This document shows positions 8,664 to 19,507 of a stretch of 64,000 nucleotides of DNA, piece after piece. The translations under genes and the position numbers were made by a program. Each line of letters begins with the position of its first letter. Within the stretch, counting starts at the first letter, position 1. The stretch is from Acidobacteriota bacterium (lineage in GTDB: Bacteria; Acidobacteriota; Terriglobia; Terriglobales; Acidobacteriaceae): positions 121,578 through 185,577 of the forward strand of contig JAJZVX010000005.1 of NCBI GenBank assembly GCA_021846985.1. The letters are read 5' to 3'. Under the pieces are notes generated by a model. That model ran no database searches. It worked only from the letters and a program-made list of their open reading frames with translations, and was not told where the DNA came from.

Positions 8664-9710
8664 ATGCCTTCGATGAATCTAGGCGAGCTCGCGAACAGGC
8701 TGGGGGCGGAATTGCACGGCGATCCCGGCGCTGAAGTCACTGGCGTCAAAGGGATTGAGGAAGCCGGACCCACCGAGGTGACCTTTGTCGCCAACCCCCG
8801 CTATACCGCCATGGCCCGCGTCACCCGCGCCGCAGCCGTCCTCGTCGATCCAGATTTTCCTGAGATCTCCGCGCCCACCCTGCGCATTCGCAATCCCTAT
8901 TGGGCCTTTTCTCGTGCGCTTGCCCTCTTTTATCAGCCCCCGACCTACGCTCCCGGCATCCATCCCACGGCCGTCATTGACCCAACTGCTGAGATCGGCG
9001 AGGGCGCCCATATCGGCGCCTATGTCGTGGTTGCCCCGCGCGTGCGGCTCGGGCCTCATGCCACCCTCCTGCCCCACGTTGTGCTCTATCCCGGCGTGGA
9101 AGCGGGCGCCCACTTCTTTGCCCACGCCCACGCCGTGGTGCGCGAAAACTGCCGTCTGGGCGATCATGTCACGCTCGAAAACGGCGTCATCATCGGTGCC
9201 GACGGCTTCGGGTTCGCCAAAAACGACGCCGGTCAGTGGGAAAAAATTCCCCAGTCCGGCCCCGTGCGCCTCGGCAACCGGGTGGATGTCCAGGCCAACG
9301 CCTGCATCGACCGCGCGACCGTCGGCGCAACCGAGATCGGCGACGGCAGTAAGGTCGATAACCTCGTCCAGATCGGCCACGGTTCGAAGGTCGGAGAAAA
9401 TACCCTCCTCTGCGCCCAGACCGGCCTCGCTGGCTCCTCCATCGTCGGCAACAACGTCATCCTGGCCGGCCAAACCGGCATCGCTGGCCACTGCACGGTC
9501 GGCGATGGCGTCATCCTCACTGCCCAATCCGCCGTCTCCCATGACGTTCCGCCGGGAAAAATGATCTCCGGATCGCCCGGCTTCGACAACCGCGTCTGGC
9601 TGCGCGCCGTGGCCATCTTCCAGCGGCTGCCGGAGATACTCAAGCGGCTGGACCGCCTGGAAAAGCAGGCCGGCGAGCCGCGCCGGCAGAAAGAGGAGAA
9701 ACACGCATGA
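8664..9710 (+). CDS. lpxD: UDP-3-O-acylglucosamine N-acyltransferase LpxD
   Basis: LpxD adds the second 3-hydroxyacyl chain, from acyl-ACP, to UDP-3-O-acylglucosamine, the third step of lipid A synthesis in the cytoplasm. The 348 residues show the N-terminal uridine-binding domain (to about 100), then a long left-handed beta-helix of hexapeptide repeats (IGEGAHIGAYVVVAPRVRLG and on). The catalytic His region is GQTGIAGHCTVGDG, and a C-terminal helix ends LKRLDRLEKQAG. ATG 8664 and ATG 8673 are both possible. The stop overlaps the next gene by 4 nt, so the two are translationally coupled. lpxA and lpxC are not nearby. Confidence 0.96.
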   Translation: MPSMNLGELANRLGAELHGDPGAEVTGVKGIEEAGPTEVTFVANPRYTAMARVTRAAAVLVDPDFPEISAPTLRIRNPYWAFSRALALFYQPPTYAPGIHPTAVIDPTAEIGEGAHIGAYVVVAPRVRLGPHATLLPHVVLYPGVEAGAHFFAHAHAVVRENCRLGDHVTLENGVIIGADGFGFAKNDAGQWEKIPQSGPVRLGNRVDVQANACIDRATVGATEIGDGSKVDNLVQIGHGSKVGENTLLCAQTGLAGSSIVGNNVILAGQTGIAGHCTVGDGVILTAQSAVSHDVPPGKMISGSPGFDNRVWLRAVAIFQRLPEILKRLDRLEKQAGEPRRQKEEKHA

Positions 9711-10078
9711 CGGCAAAGGCGTCCATTGCGCTTGCGGCGGCAACGCTGCTGGCGGCTCTCTGCGGCTGCCGCTCACATCACGTGGACGCTACCGTGGAGA
9801 ATCGAACCGGCCAGCCCGTCCGGCTGCTCGAAGTTGACTATCCCAATGCCAGCTTCGGCGCCGATAACCTTCCCCCCGGCGCCGACTTTCATTACCGGTT
9901 CCAATTGAGCGGTCAGGGGGCCATCAAGGTGCAGTACACCACCGGAGAGGGCGGCCATTCGCTGGCCACGCAGATCACAGGCCCCGCGCTCGCCGAGCCC
10001 CAGCAGGGCCGCCTGCTCATCGTGCTGCTGCCCGGCGGTAAAGCGGAATTTCATCCCCAGCTCTCGCCCCGGCCCTGA
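9707..10078 (+). CDS. Putative lipoprotein of unknown function
   Basis: The 123-residue protein has a lipoprotein signal: hydrophobic stretch ALAAATLLAALCG ending in the lipobox LCGC, so Cys about 22 would be lipidated. The rest is a small beta-rich domain (VDATVENRTGQPVRLLEVDY) without known motifs. It overlaps the lpxD stop by 4 nt (ATGA), which suggests coupled expression and an envelope role; that role is inference. Confidence 0.82.
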   Translation: MTAKASIALAAATLLAALCGCRSHHVDATVENRTGQPVRLLEVDYPNASFGADNLPPGADFHYRFQLSGQGAIKVQYTTGEGGHSLATQITGPALAEPQQGRLLIVLLPGGKAEFHPQLSPRP

Positions 10079-10104
10079 CCAAACTCCCCCCGTGCTTCGT
10101 TTCT

Positions 10105-11064
10105 TCAGTGCACCATGCTCTGGAACAGCGGCGACTGAAGCAGCGCGCCGAACTGCGAGTCGCTCGATGCGAAATGAATCGTCAGATCTCCCGAACTGGA
10201 GCTGACGTCGGTTGCCGCCAGCGCCTGCTTCTCGGAATCCGATCCGCTCATCTTCCGGTAGATCACCGCCGCATTCAACAGAGAAGAGACCGTGGCCGCC
10301 GCAAACGCGTCCCCGGTCTGGATGGTGAGGTCGAACCTCACTCCATGCTGAAAGTCCATCGAGTACCACGACTCCTGCAGGCGCTTCTTCACCGAATCGA
10401 AATCGGCCACCGAGCCGGCCTGGCCAAGCAGTTGCTTCATCATCGTCTGGGTGCCCTTCTGGTCCATCACGCTCCACAGCGTTGCCGAGTCGACTGTCTT
10501 CATCGCGTCCATCACCGGCCCGTTCGTCAACATGCTGGGAGCCATCCCGTCGCGGGCGTCCAGTGCCTTCCGCACCGAGTCCGTCGAGCCGAAAACCATG
10601 GTCGATGGATCCACAAAACACAGCACCATGCCCGTCTTCAGCAGCGGATACACCTTGTTGGTCCGCACCGTGGTGGGCTTCACCTTGTGCTTGCGAAGAT
10701 TGTCAATCACGTCCTGCGCCGAGAACTGCCCTTGCGCAATGCCCACCGTGACCAGCTCGTCGCTCCCCGCCTTGGGCCGGAAGAGCACAAATGCCAGTTG
10801 GTCCACGTCATGGTTGTCGTTCAGCCCCGACCGGTTCAGCGCATCTTCAAACTGCTTCAGTTCAGGAGGCATCACGCGATCTTTCAGGCTCATCGCGGCC
10901 GTTGAATTCTGCATCTCCCGGTAGTCCACCACCACCAGTTGCTGCACGTCGCGCGGAACGGCGGTGCGCGCGTCTGTCGACAACTGCGCCGCCTGCGCCG
11001 CCGCGCCCGCCGCCAGAATCACAACCGGAATCGAGATCTTACCCAGTACCTTGAACAATTTCAT
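10105..11064 (-). CDS. Exported conserved hypothetical protein
   Basis: The 319-residue protein starts with a Sec-type signal (KISIPVVILAAGAAAQAAQ). The mature part has two similar alpha/beta stretches: VPRDVQQLVVVDYREMQNST to VTVGIAQGQF, and a later MVLCFVDPSTMVFGSTDSVR to LWSVMDQ. This is reminiscent of periplasmic proteins that carry DUF3352-like repeats in acidobacteria and planctomycetes, but the match is not firm. There are no catalytic motifs. It is convergent with the lipoprotein gene, with 26 nt between stops. Confidence 0.72.
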   Translation of the reverse strand: MKLFKVLGKISIPVVILAAGAAAQAAQLSTDARTAVPRDVQQLVVVDYREMQNSTAAMSLKDRVMPPELKQFEDALNRSGLNDNHDVDQLAFVLFRPKAGSDELVTVGIAQGQFSAQDVIDNLRKHKVKPTTVRTNKVYPLLKTGMVLCFVDPSTMVFGSTDSVRKALDARDGMAPSMLTNGPVMDAMKTVDSATLWSVMDQKGTQTMMKQLLGQAGSVADFDSVKKRLQESWYSMDFQHGVRFDLTIQTGDAFAAATVSSLLNAAVIYRKMSGSDSEKQALAATDVSSSSGDLTIHFASSDSQFGALLQSPLFQSMVH

Positions 11065-11196
11065 CCTCCAGCCTTACGGCAAATTCCTCTTCTCGTGCGG
11101 ATACGGCCCTCGCCCACCCGCTCGTCCTGGTCTGGTTCGAGCGGGCAGAAGGCCTTCACCCTCCGCGCCTTGTGTCCCTGCCGCTCATGCCGCCCC

Positions 11197-12117
11197 TCAC
11201 ACCTCGTCTGGCCAGCCCAGGGGCGACTCCAGACGGCGCTCGAGTATCTTGGCCTGCGGATCGAAGTCAGCTAATTGACGCATCCACTCGCTCTCCCGCT
11301 CACAGGCCGCCTCCGGGATCAGACCCGCAATCTCTCCCCCTGCGGGGGCGGCCTTGTGCCGCAGCGCCAATTCGCAAACCTTCCCATACACCTGAGAAAC
11401 CGGGGTGGCGCTGAAATCCGCAATGTTCAGAGACAATTGCGCCCTGCCCTGGGCCAGCATCCCCATGGCTTTGACGCCTTTCACACCCACTGCGGCAGCA
11501 TGAATCTCCCTGGCAATCGATCGCACCAGGGCCACATCCGTCGAATCAAAGTACACATTGTACGTGATCAGAAACCGCCGCGCGCCCACGGCGCACGCGC
11601 CTGCGGTCGGATGCAGTCCCGGTCCCCCCAGATCCGGCCGACGCGCCGTTTCCTCCCGCGCCGCATCCCGCAAACCTTCGAACTGGCCCCGCCGGATATT
11701 CTCCAGATTGGCCCGGTCCGGCCGCGCCGCCGCCGCGCCGTAGAAATAGACCGGCACCCCCAGCCGCCGCCAGATCTCCAGGCCCGCCTGCCGCGCCAGC
11801 ATCGCGCACTGCTCCAGCTTGATTCCGGAGACGGGTACGAATGGAATCACATCCATGGCCCCAATCCGCGGGTGAGCGCCCTGCTGCCGGGTCAGGTCGA
11901 TCAGCTCCACCGCCTTGCCCGCCCCGCGCGCCGCCGCTTCCACCACCGCCTGCGGCTCTCCCGCCAGGGTCGCTACAGAGCGGTTGTGATCGGCGTCCAT
12001 CGACAGATCCAGAAGGCGCACCCCCTCCACGCGCATCGCCGCCACAATGGCGTTGATGCGCCGCAGATCGGCGCCCTCTGAAAAGTTGGGTACGCACTCA
12101 ACAACCGGTCCCTGCAT
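11197..12117 (-). CDS. ftcD: Glutamate formimidoyltransferase (FtcD N-terminal domain only)
   Basis: This enzyme moves the formimino group of N-formimino-L-glutamate to tetrahydrofolate, a late step of histidine breakdown. The 306 residues start VVECVPNFSEG, the conserved N-terminus, and include DADHNRSVATLAG with the catalytic His, QQGAHPRIGAMDVIPF and ITYNVYFDS. The cyclodeaminase half found in the bifunctional enzyme is absent, as in many bacteria. ATG 12117 is used; the frame stays open upstream but there it covers the neighbouring gene in the wrong frame. hutH lies about 20 kb away in this window. Confidence 0.93.
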   Translation of the reverse strand: MQGPVVECVPNFSEGADLRRINAIVAAMRVEGVRLLDLSMDADHNRSVATLAGEPQAVVEAAARGAGKAVELIDLTRQQGAHPRIGAMDVIPFVPVSGIKLEQCAMLARQAGLEIWRRLGVPVYFYGAAAARPDRANLENIRRGQFEGLRDAAREETARRPDLGGPGLHPTAGACAVGARRFLITYNVYFDSTDVALVRSIAREIHAAAVGVKGVKAMGMLAQGRAQLSLNIADFSATPVSQVYGKVCELALRHKAAPAGGEIAGLIPEAACERESEWMRQLADFDPQAKILERRLESPLGWPDEV

Positions 12118-12155
12118 CCATGCTCCGCCGCCTGCCGGAATCGCTCCCGGGGCCG

Positions 12156-12878
12156 CTACTTCCAGAAGGTATAGCCCACCTGGATCTGCAGGCTCGCGTT
12201 CACGCCGGGATTCTTGTCGCCCAGCGACGCCGAGGAGATATGCACGGCATTCACACCCACGTCGATCGACCGCCGGGGACGGATGAAGTAATGAAATCCA
12301 ATGCCCCCCTGCGGCGCGAAATTCCACACGCTCGTGCCGCCGGCGCTGCCATGATCCACCAGAATATCCGGCGGAAACTTGTGCGTCGTATAGATCAGCC
12401 CTCCCGCAGCCTGGAACCATGGCTGAAACCTCCGGGAAGTCGTAAGAAAATTCCACCGCAGAATCACGGGCGTCATGCTTACGCCCCGGAACGTGCCTCC
12501 ACCCACCGGATAATCGCACGGGCTCCCGCCGCAGTCATACTCCTGCTGGTGCGGAGCCGGCGTATATGCCTGCCAGAACGGCAAGATGTTTCCGCTCAGC
12601 TCAAATTGGCCGCTGGCGATACCCATGTGGATAACTGGCGTCAGCGCCTTGCCTACCTGAAAACCCGCCGCTGCAAATTTGAAGTCCGATCGGTCTCCTA
12701 TTCCTGTACCCCAATAAGCAAGGGGACCATACTCCCAGCTTCTGGCCTTCCGGACCCGGGCCACTGGGTTGTCTTCGCCTGCGTTCCCGCTATTGGCGGC
12801 GCCTTTGGGCGTCTGCGCGGAAGCCATGGCAGCCCCCGCAACCGCGATCGATAAAAACAAGCGTGCGGCTCGCGTCAA
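12156..12878 (-). CDS. PagL-like lipid A 3-O-deacylase / acyloxyacyl hydrolase-like outer membrane protein
   Basis: The protein (240 residues) has a signal peptide (AARLFLSIAVAGAAMASAQ) and an eight-strand barrel pattern ending GYTFWK. The C-terminal motif NAVHISSASLGDKNPGVN carries the His-x-Ser pair and the N-P-G turn of PagL, which cleaves the 3-position acyl chain of lipid A. It would act in the outer membrane. The preferred start is TTG 12878, with AGAAGGGA upstream. An ATG at 12929 would place the first residues inside the yebC terminator, so it is less likely. Confidence 0.78.
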   Translation of the reverse strand: MTRAARLFLSIAVAGAAMASAQTPKGAANSGNAGEDNPVARVRKARSWEYGPLAYWGTGIGDRSDFKFAAAGFQVGKALTPVIHMGIASGQFELSGNILPFWQAYTPAPHQQEYDCGGSPCDYPVGGGTFRGVSMTPVILRWNFLTTSRRFQPWFQAAGGLIYTTHKFPPDILVDHGSAGGTSVWNFAPQGGIGFHYFIRPRRSIDVGVNAVHISSASLGDKNPGVNASLQIQVGYTFWK

Positions 12879-12915
12879 AGTGGTTCCCTTCTGTCGATGA
12901 ATTTCGTCTTTCCTG

Positions 12916-12944
12916 AAAAAGGCCGCCACTTCCGGGCGGCCTTT
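12916..12944 (-). terminator. Intrinsic terminator of yebC
   Basis: A 10-bp inverted repeat (12918-12927 and 12935-12944) has a 7-nt loop. On the minus strand it is followed by a T5 run (12916-12920). It lies 23 nt after the yebC stop. Confidence 0.8.
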
Positions 12945-12966
12945 GCCTCACGGCTCGCGCCCAGGC

Positions 12967-13716
12967 TCAGCCCGCCATCTGCTCCATCTGCTGCGCATCC
13001 ATGTCAAAGTTGGAGTACACATTCTGCGTATCGTCCAGGTCTTCCAGCGCCTCGATCAGCCGCATCATCTGCCCGGCCGCCGGCCCTTCCAGCCTGGTGT
13101 ACGTGGATGCCACCATGGTGACCTCGCTCATCACCGTCGCAATCCCCGCCGCCTTCACCGCCGCCGACACCGCTTCGTACTCCCCGGGATCCGTAATAAT
13201 CTCCCAGGTGTCGCCCTCGTCGTTCAAATCCTCGCCACCACTCTCCAGAACAATGTTCATCAATTGCTCTTCGCTGGCGGCCGACTTTTCCACGGCGATC
13301 AGACCTTTCTTGTGAAACATGAACTTCACTGACCCCGCCTCGCCCAGGTTGCCCCCGTTCTTCGAGAACGCATGGCGAATCTCGCTCACCGCGCGGTTGC
13401 GGTTGTCGGTCAGCACTTCCACAATCACCGCCACGCCGCCCGGACCGTACCCCTCGAACGTGGCCTCTTCGTAGCTCACACCTTCCAACTCGCCTGTGCC
13501 CCGCTGGATGGCGCGCTTGATGTTTTCAGCCGGCATGTTCTCCGCTTTGGCCGCCAGAACTGCCGTGCGCAGCCGCGGGTTGCCGTCGGGATCGCCGCCG
13601 CCGCTCTTCGCGGCCACCGAAATTTCCTTGATCAGACGTGTAAATATCTTGCCGCGCTTGGCATCCAGCGCGCCCTTCTTGTGCTTGATAGTGGCCCACT
13701 TGGAATGGCCGGACAT
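12967..13716 (-). CDS. yebC: YebC/PmpR family protein
   Basis: The 249-residue protein starts [20 protein letters not shown], the family signature, and keeps the three-domain YebC layout. Other hallmarks are [38 protein letters not shown] and [14 protein letters not shown]. The family has been described as DNA-binding regulators, and newer work links YebC-type proteins to ribosome stalling at proline stretches. ATG 13716 is supported by the universally conserved N-terminus. The gene is divergent from purQ and has its own terminator. Confidence 0.96.
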   Translation of the reverse strand: MSGHSKWATIKHKKGALDAKRGKIFTRLIKEISVAAKSGGGDPDGNPRLRTAVLAAKAENMPAENIKRAIQRGTGELEGVSYEEATFEGYGPGGVAVIVEVLTDNRNRAVSEIRHAFSKNGGNLGEAGSVKFMFHKKGLIAVEKSAASEEQLMNIVLESGGEDLNDEGDTWEIITDPGEYEAVSAAVKAAGIATVMSEVTMVASTYTRLEGPAAGQMMRLIEALEDLDDTQNVYSNFDMDAQQMEQMAG

Positions 13717-13900
13717 GGAAACCTCAATCGAATGGAGAATGCGGGCGCGCGGACACACCCGCCCTTGCGAGTATATCATCGCAATGCTCAACCCGAAGCA
13801 CTCCCGTATCCGCCTCGTCCGGCCGCTCGGCCAGCCCTCCCCGCCCTCCAAAACACCGCCACCGTGACCACCCCATTCCTGAAACTGTTACCCTAGAAAT

Positions 13901-14596
13901 ATGAAATTCGGGGTTCTCGTCTTTCCCGGTTCCAATTGCGATCACGACACCTACAACGTGATCGCCGAAGTGGCCCATCAGCCGGTCACGTTTCTCTGGC
14001 ACGACTCCGAAGACCTGCAGGGTGTCGATGCCGTCCTCGTCCCCGGGGGCTTCGCCTACGGCGACTACCTCCGCACCGGCGCCATTGCCCGCTTCTCGCC
14101 CGTGATGCAGGCCGTGCAGCGCTTTGCCGCTTCCGGCGGACTCGTCCTCGGCATCTGCAACGGCTTCCAGATCCTCACCGAATCCGGACTGCTCCCCGGC
14201 GCCCTCATGCGCAATGCCGGCCTCAAGTACATCTGCAAACAGGTCCATCTGCGCGTCGAAACCACCGCCAGCCCCTTCACCTGCCAGCTCACCAAAGGCG
14301 GCGTCCTCCAGATTCCCATCGGTCACATGGAGGGAAACTATTTCTGCACTTCCGAGGAACTCCACAGGCTGGAATGCGAAGACCGCATCGCCTTTCGCTA
14401 TTCCACCCCGGCGGGCGAAATCACCTCCGAAGCCAATCCCAACGGCTCCCTTGCCAACATCGCGGGCATCCTCAACGAAGGCAGAAATGTGCTCGGCATG
14501 ATGCCCCACCCGGACCGCTCCAGCGAGCCGATCCTGGGTTCTTCCGACGGATGGAAGATCTTTGCCTCGATGATCCAGACTCTGGCCGTCCGCTGA
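13901..14596 (+). CDS. purQ: Phosphoribosylformylglycinamidine synthase subunit PurQ
   Basis: PurQ is the glutaminase subunit of FGAM synthase in de novo purine synthesis and feeds ammonia to PurL. The 231-residue class I glutamine amidotransferase has [11 protein letters not shown] at the start, [12 protein letters not shown], the nucleophile Cys in [12 protein letters not shown], and the His/Glu pair in [10 protein letters not shown]. purS and purL are not adjacent, so the other subunits are encoded elsewhere. Confidence 0.96.
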   Translation: MKFGVLVFPGSNCDHDTYNVIAEVAHQPVTFLWHDSEDLQGVDAVLVPGGFAYGDYLRTGAIARFSPVMQAVQRFAASGGLVLGICNGFQILTESGLLPGALMRNAGLKYICKQVHLRVETTASPFTCQLTKGGVLQIPIGHMEGNYFCTSEELHRLECEDRIAFRYSTPAGEITSEANPNGSLANIAGILNEGRNVLGMMPHPDRSSEPILGSSDGWKIFASMIQTLAVR

Positions 14597-14630
14597 TCGG
14601 CCCGCCGCATCAACTCCGGGGAATCGCGCA

Positions 14631-15500
14631 TTGATTGATATTCACCACCATCTGCTCTACGGGGTCGACGACGGACCACCCGACCTGCAAACCGCGCTGG
14701 CCATGGCCCACGATGCCGCCCAGCACGGCGTCACCCACATCGTCTGCACTCCCCACGCCAGCGACGACTTCCGCTTTGACGGCGACATCGCCCGCGAACG
14801 CCTCGACGAGCTGCGCCACAAGCTTGCCGGCGTGGTCGAACTGAGCCTGGGCTGCGAACTCCACCTCACCGCCGAATACGTCTTCGACGCCGTAGCCCGC
14901 CCCCTGCGCTACTCCATCAACCAGAAAGGCTACCTCCTCGTCGAGTTCCCCAACTCCAATATCCCGCCCCAGATCACCGATGCCTTGTACCGGCTCCAGT
15001 CCGCGGGTTACACCCTCATCATCGCCCATCCCGAGCGCTACATGGCGCTGCAGCAGCATCCCACCCTCCTTGCCGAGTTCGTGCAGAAGGGCTGCCTCCT
15101 CCAGGTCACCTCCAGCTCCCTCTATGGACGCTTCGGCAAGCTCGCTGAGGCCTTCTCCAACTATCTCCTCGACCGCAACTGGATCCACTTCCTGGCCACT
15201 GACGCACACAACCCCAGGTGGCGCCCCGCCCATCTGGACAAGGGCTACGAATATGTGGCCAAACGCATGGGCGAGGAGACGGCGCGGCGCCTCTGCCTCA
15301 CCAACCCACAGGCGGCCGTCCTCGGCACGCCCTGGCCCCAGCAGGCGGAACCCATCGGACTCTGGGATCCGGAACCCCTCCGGTTCCATGCGGAAAGATT
15401 TCACGAGTTGGCCGCTCCGGACTCAACCAAAGCGCCGAACCGCGCCTCCAGAAGCGGAAGCCAGGCAAAGCCCTTCTGGAGCCGCATCTTCAGCCGGTAA
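14631..15500 (+). CDS. PHP-family Mn-dependent tyrosine phosphatase (CpsB/YwqE-like)
   Basis: The 289-residue protein has all PHP metal-site segments: IDIHHHLLYGVDDGP, CTPHASDD, GCELHL, IIAHPERY and LATDAHN. Members dephosphorylate bacterial tyrosine kinases that control polysaccharide export. The start is TTG 14631, with GGGGA upstream, 34 nt after purQ. The last 50 residues are Pro/Ser/Arg-rich and look disordered. No BY-kinase or capsule genes are adjacent, so the in vivo target is unknown. Confidence 0.88.
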   Translation: MIDIHHHLLYGVDDGPPDLQTALAMAHDAAQHGVTHIVCTPHASDDFRFDGDIARERLDELRHKLAGVVELSLGCELHLTAEYVFDAVARPLRYSINQKGYLLVEFPNSNIPPQITDALYRLQSAGYTLIIAHPERYMALQQHPTLLAEFVQKGCLLQVTSSSLYGRFGKLAEAFSNYLLDRNWIHFLATDAHNPRWRPAHLDKGYEYVAKRMGEETARRLCLTNPQAAVLGTPWPQQAEPIGLWDPEPLRFHAERFHELAAPDSTKAPNRASRSGSQAKPFWSRIFSR

Positions 15501-15516
15501 GAAAATTCGCCGGCGC

Positions 15517-16251
15517 CTATAGCCCAAGACCCCCATCCACCGCCAGAACCTGTCCGGTCACAAAATGCGGCCCGGCGGCAAAAAACAGCACCGCCTCGGC
15601 GATCTCCTCCACCGTGCCGTTGCGCCGCATGGGCGTCTTGGCGGCAAAGTGCGCCGCGCGCTCGGCAGGCTCTCCCGCAACGTCAATCCAACCCGGCGCC
15701 ACGCAGTTCACACTCACCTGCGGCGCCAGCGCCTTCGCCATGGCCTGCGTCAGCATGTGCAGCGCCGCCTTTGAAGCACAGTAGTGCGCATGGCCCGCCC
15801 AGGCATGCGTCCCCCCCAGCGAGCCTATGTTGACGATTTTGCCCTCCGTGGCCCGCAACGCGCTCAGCGCCGCCCGCGCCATCAAAAACGGCCCGCGCGC
15901 ATTGGTCTCAAAGACCTCGTCCCACTCCTCAAGCGTGATCTCTTCCAGCGCCGTCGCATGAAACACCCCTGCGTTGTTCACCAGAATGTCGAGCCGGCCA
16001 AAGCCATCCCTCACCGCCGTCACGCACGCACGCGTCGAGTCCTCCGAACGCACGTCGCATCGCACCGCCAGCGACCGGCGTCCACACGCCTCAATCAGGC
16101 GCGCCGTCTCCGCCGCCTCGCCGCCGGAGTCGCGGAAGGTAATGGCTACATCAGCCCCCGCCCGCGCCAGCGCCAGAGCGATCCCCCGCCCGATGCGCCG
16201 CGCGCCCCCCGTCACCAGAGCCGTTCTGCCCCTCAGAACCTCACTGGACAT
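15517..16251 (-). CDS. Short-chain dehydrogenase/reductase, possibly pteridine-reductase-like
   Basis: This 244-residue classical SDR has the cofactor loop TGGARRIGRGIALALARAGA, NNAG, a Ser in NIGSLGG, the catalytic pair YCASK, and a C-terminal TGQVLAVDGG. The TGG-x-x-RIG form of the cofactor loop and the spacing resemble FolM/PTR1 pteridine reductases, but the residues do not exclude a 3-oxoacyl-ACP reductase. It is convergent with the phosphatase gene, with 16 nt between stops. Confidence 0.85.
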   Translation of the reverse strand: MSSEVLRGRTALVTGGARRIGRGIALALARAGADVAITFRDSGGEAAETARLIEACGRRSLAVRCDVRSEDSTRACVTAVRDGFGRLDILVNNAGVFHATALEEITLEEWDEVFETNARGPFLMARAALSALRATEGKIVNIGSLGGTHAWAGHAHYCASKAALHMLTQAMAKALAPQVSVNCVAPGWIDVAGEPAERAAHFAAKTPMRRNGTVEEIAEAVLFFAAGPHFVTGQVLAVDGGLGL

Positions 16252-16273
16252 CAAAACGATCCCATGCGCGCCG

Positions 16274-16813
16274 CTAGTTTTTCGGCTGCGGCTCGCCCGG
16301 CGCCGTCTGGCTGCCTGCCCCATCCTTGGACCCGCCCTGCTTCTCCTTCGGCTTCGCCCCGGGCGCGTCCTTGGCCTGGTCGTGCTTCTCGTAGATGGAG
16401 TACTGCTGGCCCGGCCGCAAAAGATGAATCACAATCTTGATCTGCGGCTTGTCCACCTTGAAGTCCTGCCCGTAGGTCTCAAAACCCCGCGCAATCACCT
16501 GGACCCGCACCGTGTCCCCAATGGGAAGCACGTCAATCATGCTCTTCCCATCCTGGTCCGTCTTCAACTCCATGTTGCCCTTGTCCCGGTCGCCCTCAAT
16601 GGGCCGAAATACCACTGCGGCATTCACGACCGGCTTCTTGTCGTCCGCCCGCAGAACCAGCACATCGATCCGCGCTGTCGGCGGCGGCGCCTTGTACTTT
16701 CGACCGCGATATTGCGCCTTCTCGGCGTTCGCGGTAAGCAAACCAGCCCCCAGGCTCAGCCCGGCAAGCAGAAGGGAGAAGAAAGACAATGTTCGGCGCG
16801 ACATGTCCACCAT
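16274..16813 (-). CDS. Exported carboxypeptidase-regulatory-like domain protein
   Basis: The protein (179 residues) has a signal peptide (LSFFSLLLAGLSLGAGLLTANA), then one beta-sandwich of the carboxypeptidase regulatory-like type (RIDVLVLRADDKKPVVNAAVV to KIVIHLLRPG). It ends in a Lys/Gly/Pro/Gln-rich low-complexity tail. Start is ATG 16813 or ATG 16804; neither has a clear ribosome site. It may share a transcript with the SDR gene downstream (22 nt). Function is unknown. Confidence 0.72.
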   Translation of the reverse strand: MVDMSRRTLSFFSLLLAGLSLGAGLLTANAEKAQYRGRKYKAPPPTARIDVLVLRADDKKPVVNAAVVFRPIEGDRDKGNMELKTDQDGKSMIDVLPIGDTVRVQVIARGFETYGQDFKVDKPQIKIVIHLLRPGQQYSIYEKHDQAKDAPGAKPKEKQGGSKDGAGSQTAPGEPQPKN

Positions 16814-17031
16814 TCTATAGCCAGCCAGGCTGCCGCGAGCCAACTGCCAGACACATTCTCCCATCGAACCGCGGCGCCATACCCCGCTCCGCCCCGGCCG
16901 AAGATTCAAACCGAAACGGCCGCCCCTGAAAATCCGGGGCTTTCCTGCCCAAACTCGGATCCAGAAATTAACCTAATCCACTCTATATATATTTATCTGA
17001 GCTAAACTGACTCATATTATCAAAAAACCAC

Positions 17032-17060
17032 TTGACACTCGCCGCCGTCTCGCCTATTGT
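17032..17060 (+). promoter_or_regulatory. Sigma70-type promoter of groESL
   Basis: TTGACA at 17032-17037 is separated by exactly 17 nt from TATTGT at 17055-17060. An A/T-rich tract at about 16980-17030 precedes it and could act as an UP element. The remainder of the 16814-17222 spacer holds the operator below and a 136-nt 5' leader in which nothing more was recognised. Confidence 0.75.
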
Positions 17061-17086
17061 TAGCAATTGGAAGGCGGGAGCGCTAG
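17060..17086. promoter_or_regulatory. Degenerate CIRCE operator (HrcA site)
   Basis: The half-sites TTAGCAATT (17060-17068) and GAGCGCTAG (17078-17086) are separated by exactly 9 nt. The consensus is TTAGCACTC-N9-GAGTGCTAA; 6 of 9 and 7 of 9 bases match. Its position directly after the -10 element of the groESL promoter is what is known for HrcA repression. hrcA itself is not in the window. Confidence 0.68.
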
Positions 17087-17222
17087 CACACTCCCCTCCC
17101 TACTGCTCAACCGGGTCTGGCTGCCGTTCCGGCGCCCCTCCCGGATCTTCAAGGCTTTTCGAATACCACTCAAATCCGCGGCCGGGTCCAACCCGTTCCG
17201 CGCCTGAAGGAGAAGCGAAGCA

Positions 17223-17534
17223 ATGGCAGCAACTCAAGGCACCACCACCTTCATTCCGCTCCACGACCGCATCCTCGTCCGCCGCCTCGAAGAGGCCGAG
17301 ACGATCCGTGGTGGAATCATCATTCCCGATAGCGCCAAAGAGAAGCCCCAGGAGGGTGAGGTCATCTCCGTCGGCAAGGGCAAGTCCAACGACGAAGGCA
17401 AGCTCTTTCCTCTCGACGTCAAGCCCGGCGACCGCGTCCTCTTCGGTAAGTACTCCGGAACCGAAATCAAGCTCGACGGCGAAGAGTACCTCATCATGCG
17501 CGAGGAAGAAGTCCTCGGCATCGTCAAGAAGTAG
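17223..17534 (+). CDS. groES: Co-chaperonin GroES
   Basis: This 103-residue heptameric lid of the GroEL chaperonin has [22 protein letters not shown], the mobile loop with [18 protein letters not shown], and [18 protein letters not shown] at the C-terminus. AAGGAGA lies upstream of ATG 17223. It is the first gene of the groESL operon behind the CIRCE-like site. Confidence 0.97.
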   Translation: MAATQGTTTFIPLHDRILVRRLEEAETIRGGIIIPDSAKEKPQEGEVISVGKGKSNDEGKLFPLDVKPGDRVLFGKYSGTEIKLDGEEYLIMREEEVLGIVKK

Positions 17535-19364
<1,830 letters not shown>

Positions 19365-19392
19365 ACCCGCTGGCGCAAGCCTGCCACACGCG

Positions 19393-19422
19393 AAAGCCCT
19401 CCTGCTCCGGCAGGAGGGCTTT
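19393..19422 (+). terminator. Intrinsic terminator of groESL
   Basis: A perfect 13-bp stem (19393-19405 and 19410-19422) has a TCCG tetraloop; the right arm ends in TTT and is followed by CTTCT. It lies 29 nt after the groL stop. Confidence 0.85.
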
Positions 19423-19507
19423 CTTCTGGCCACATCTCGCGACTTCGCTCGCATCGCCGCCACGCCGCTCTGCGACGCTCGCGCCCTGCCCCACCTTCCA
19501 ATTCGCC

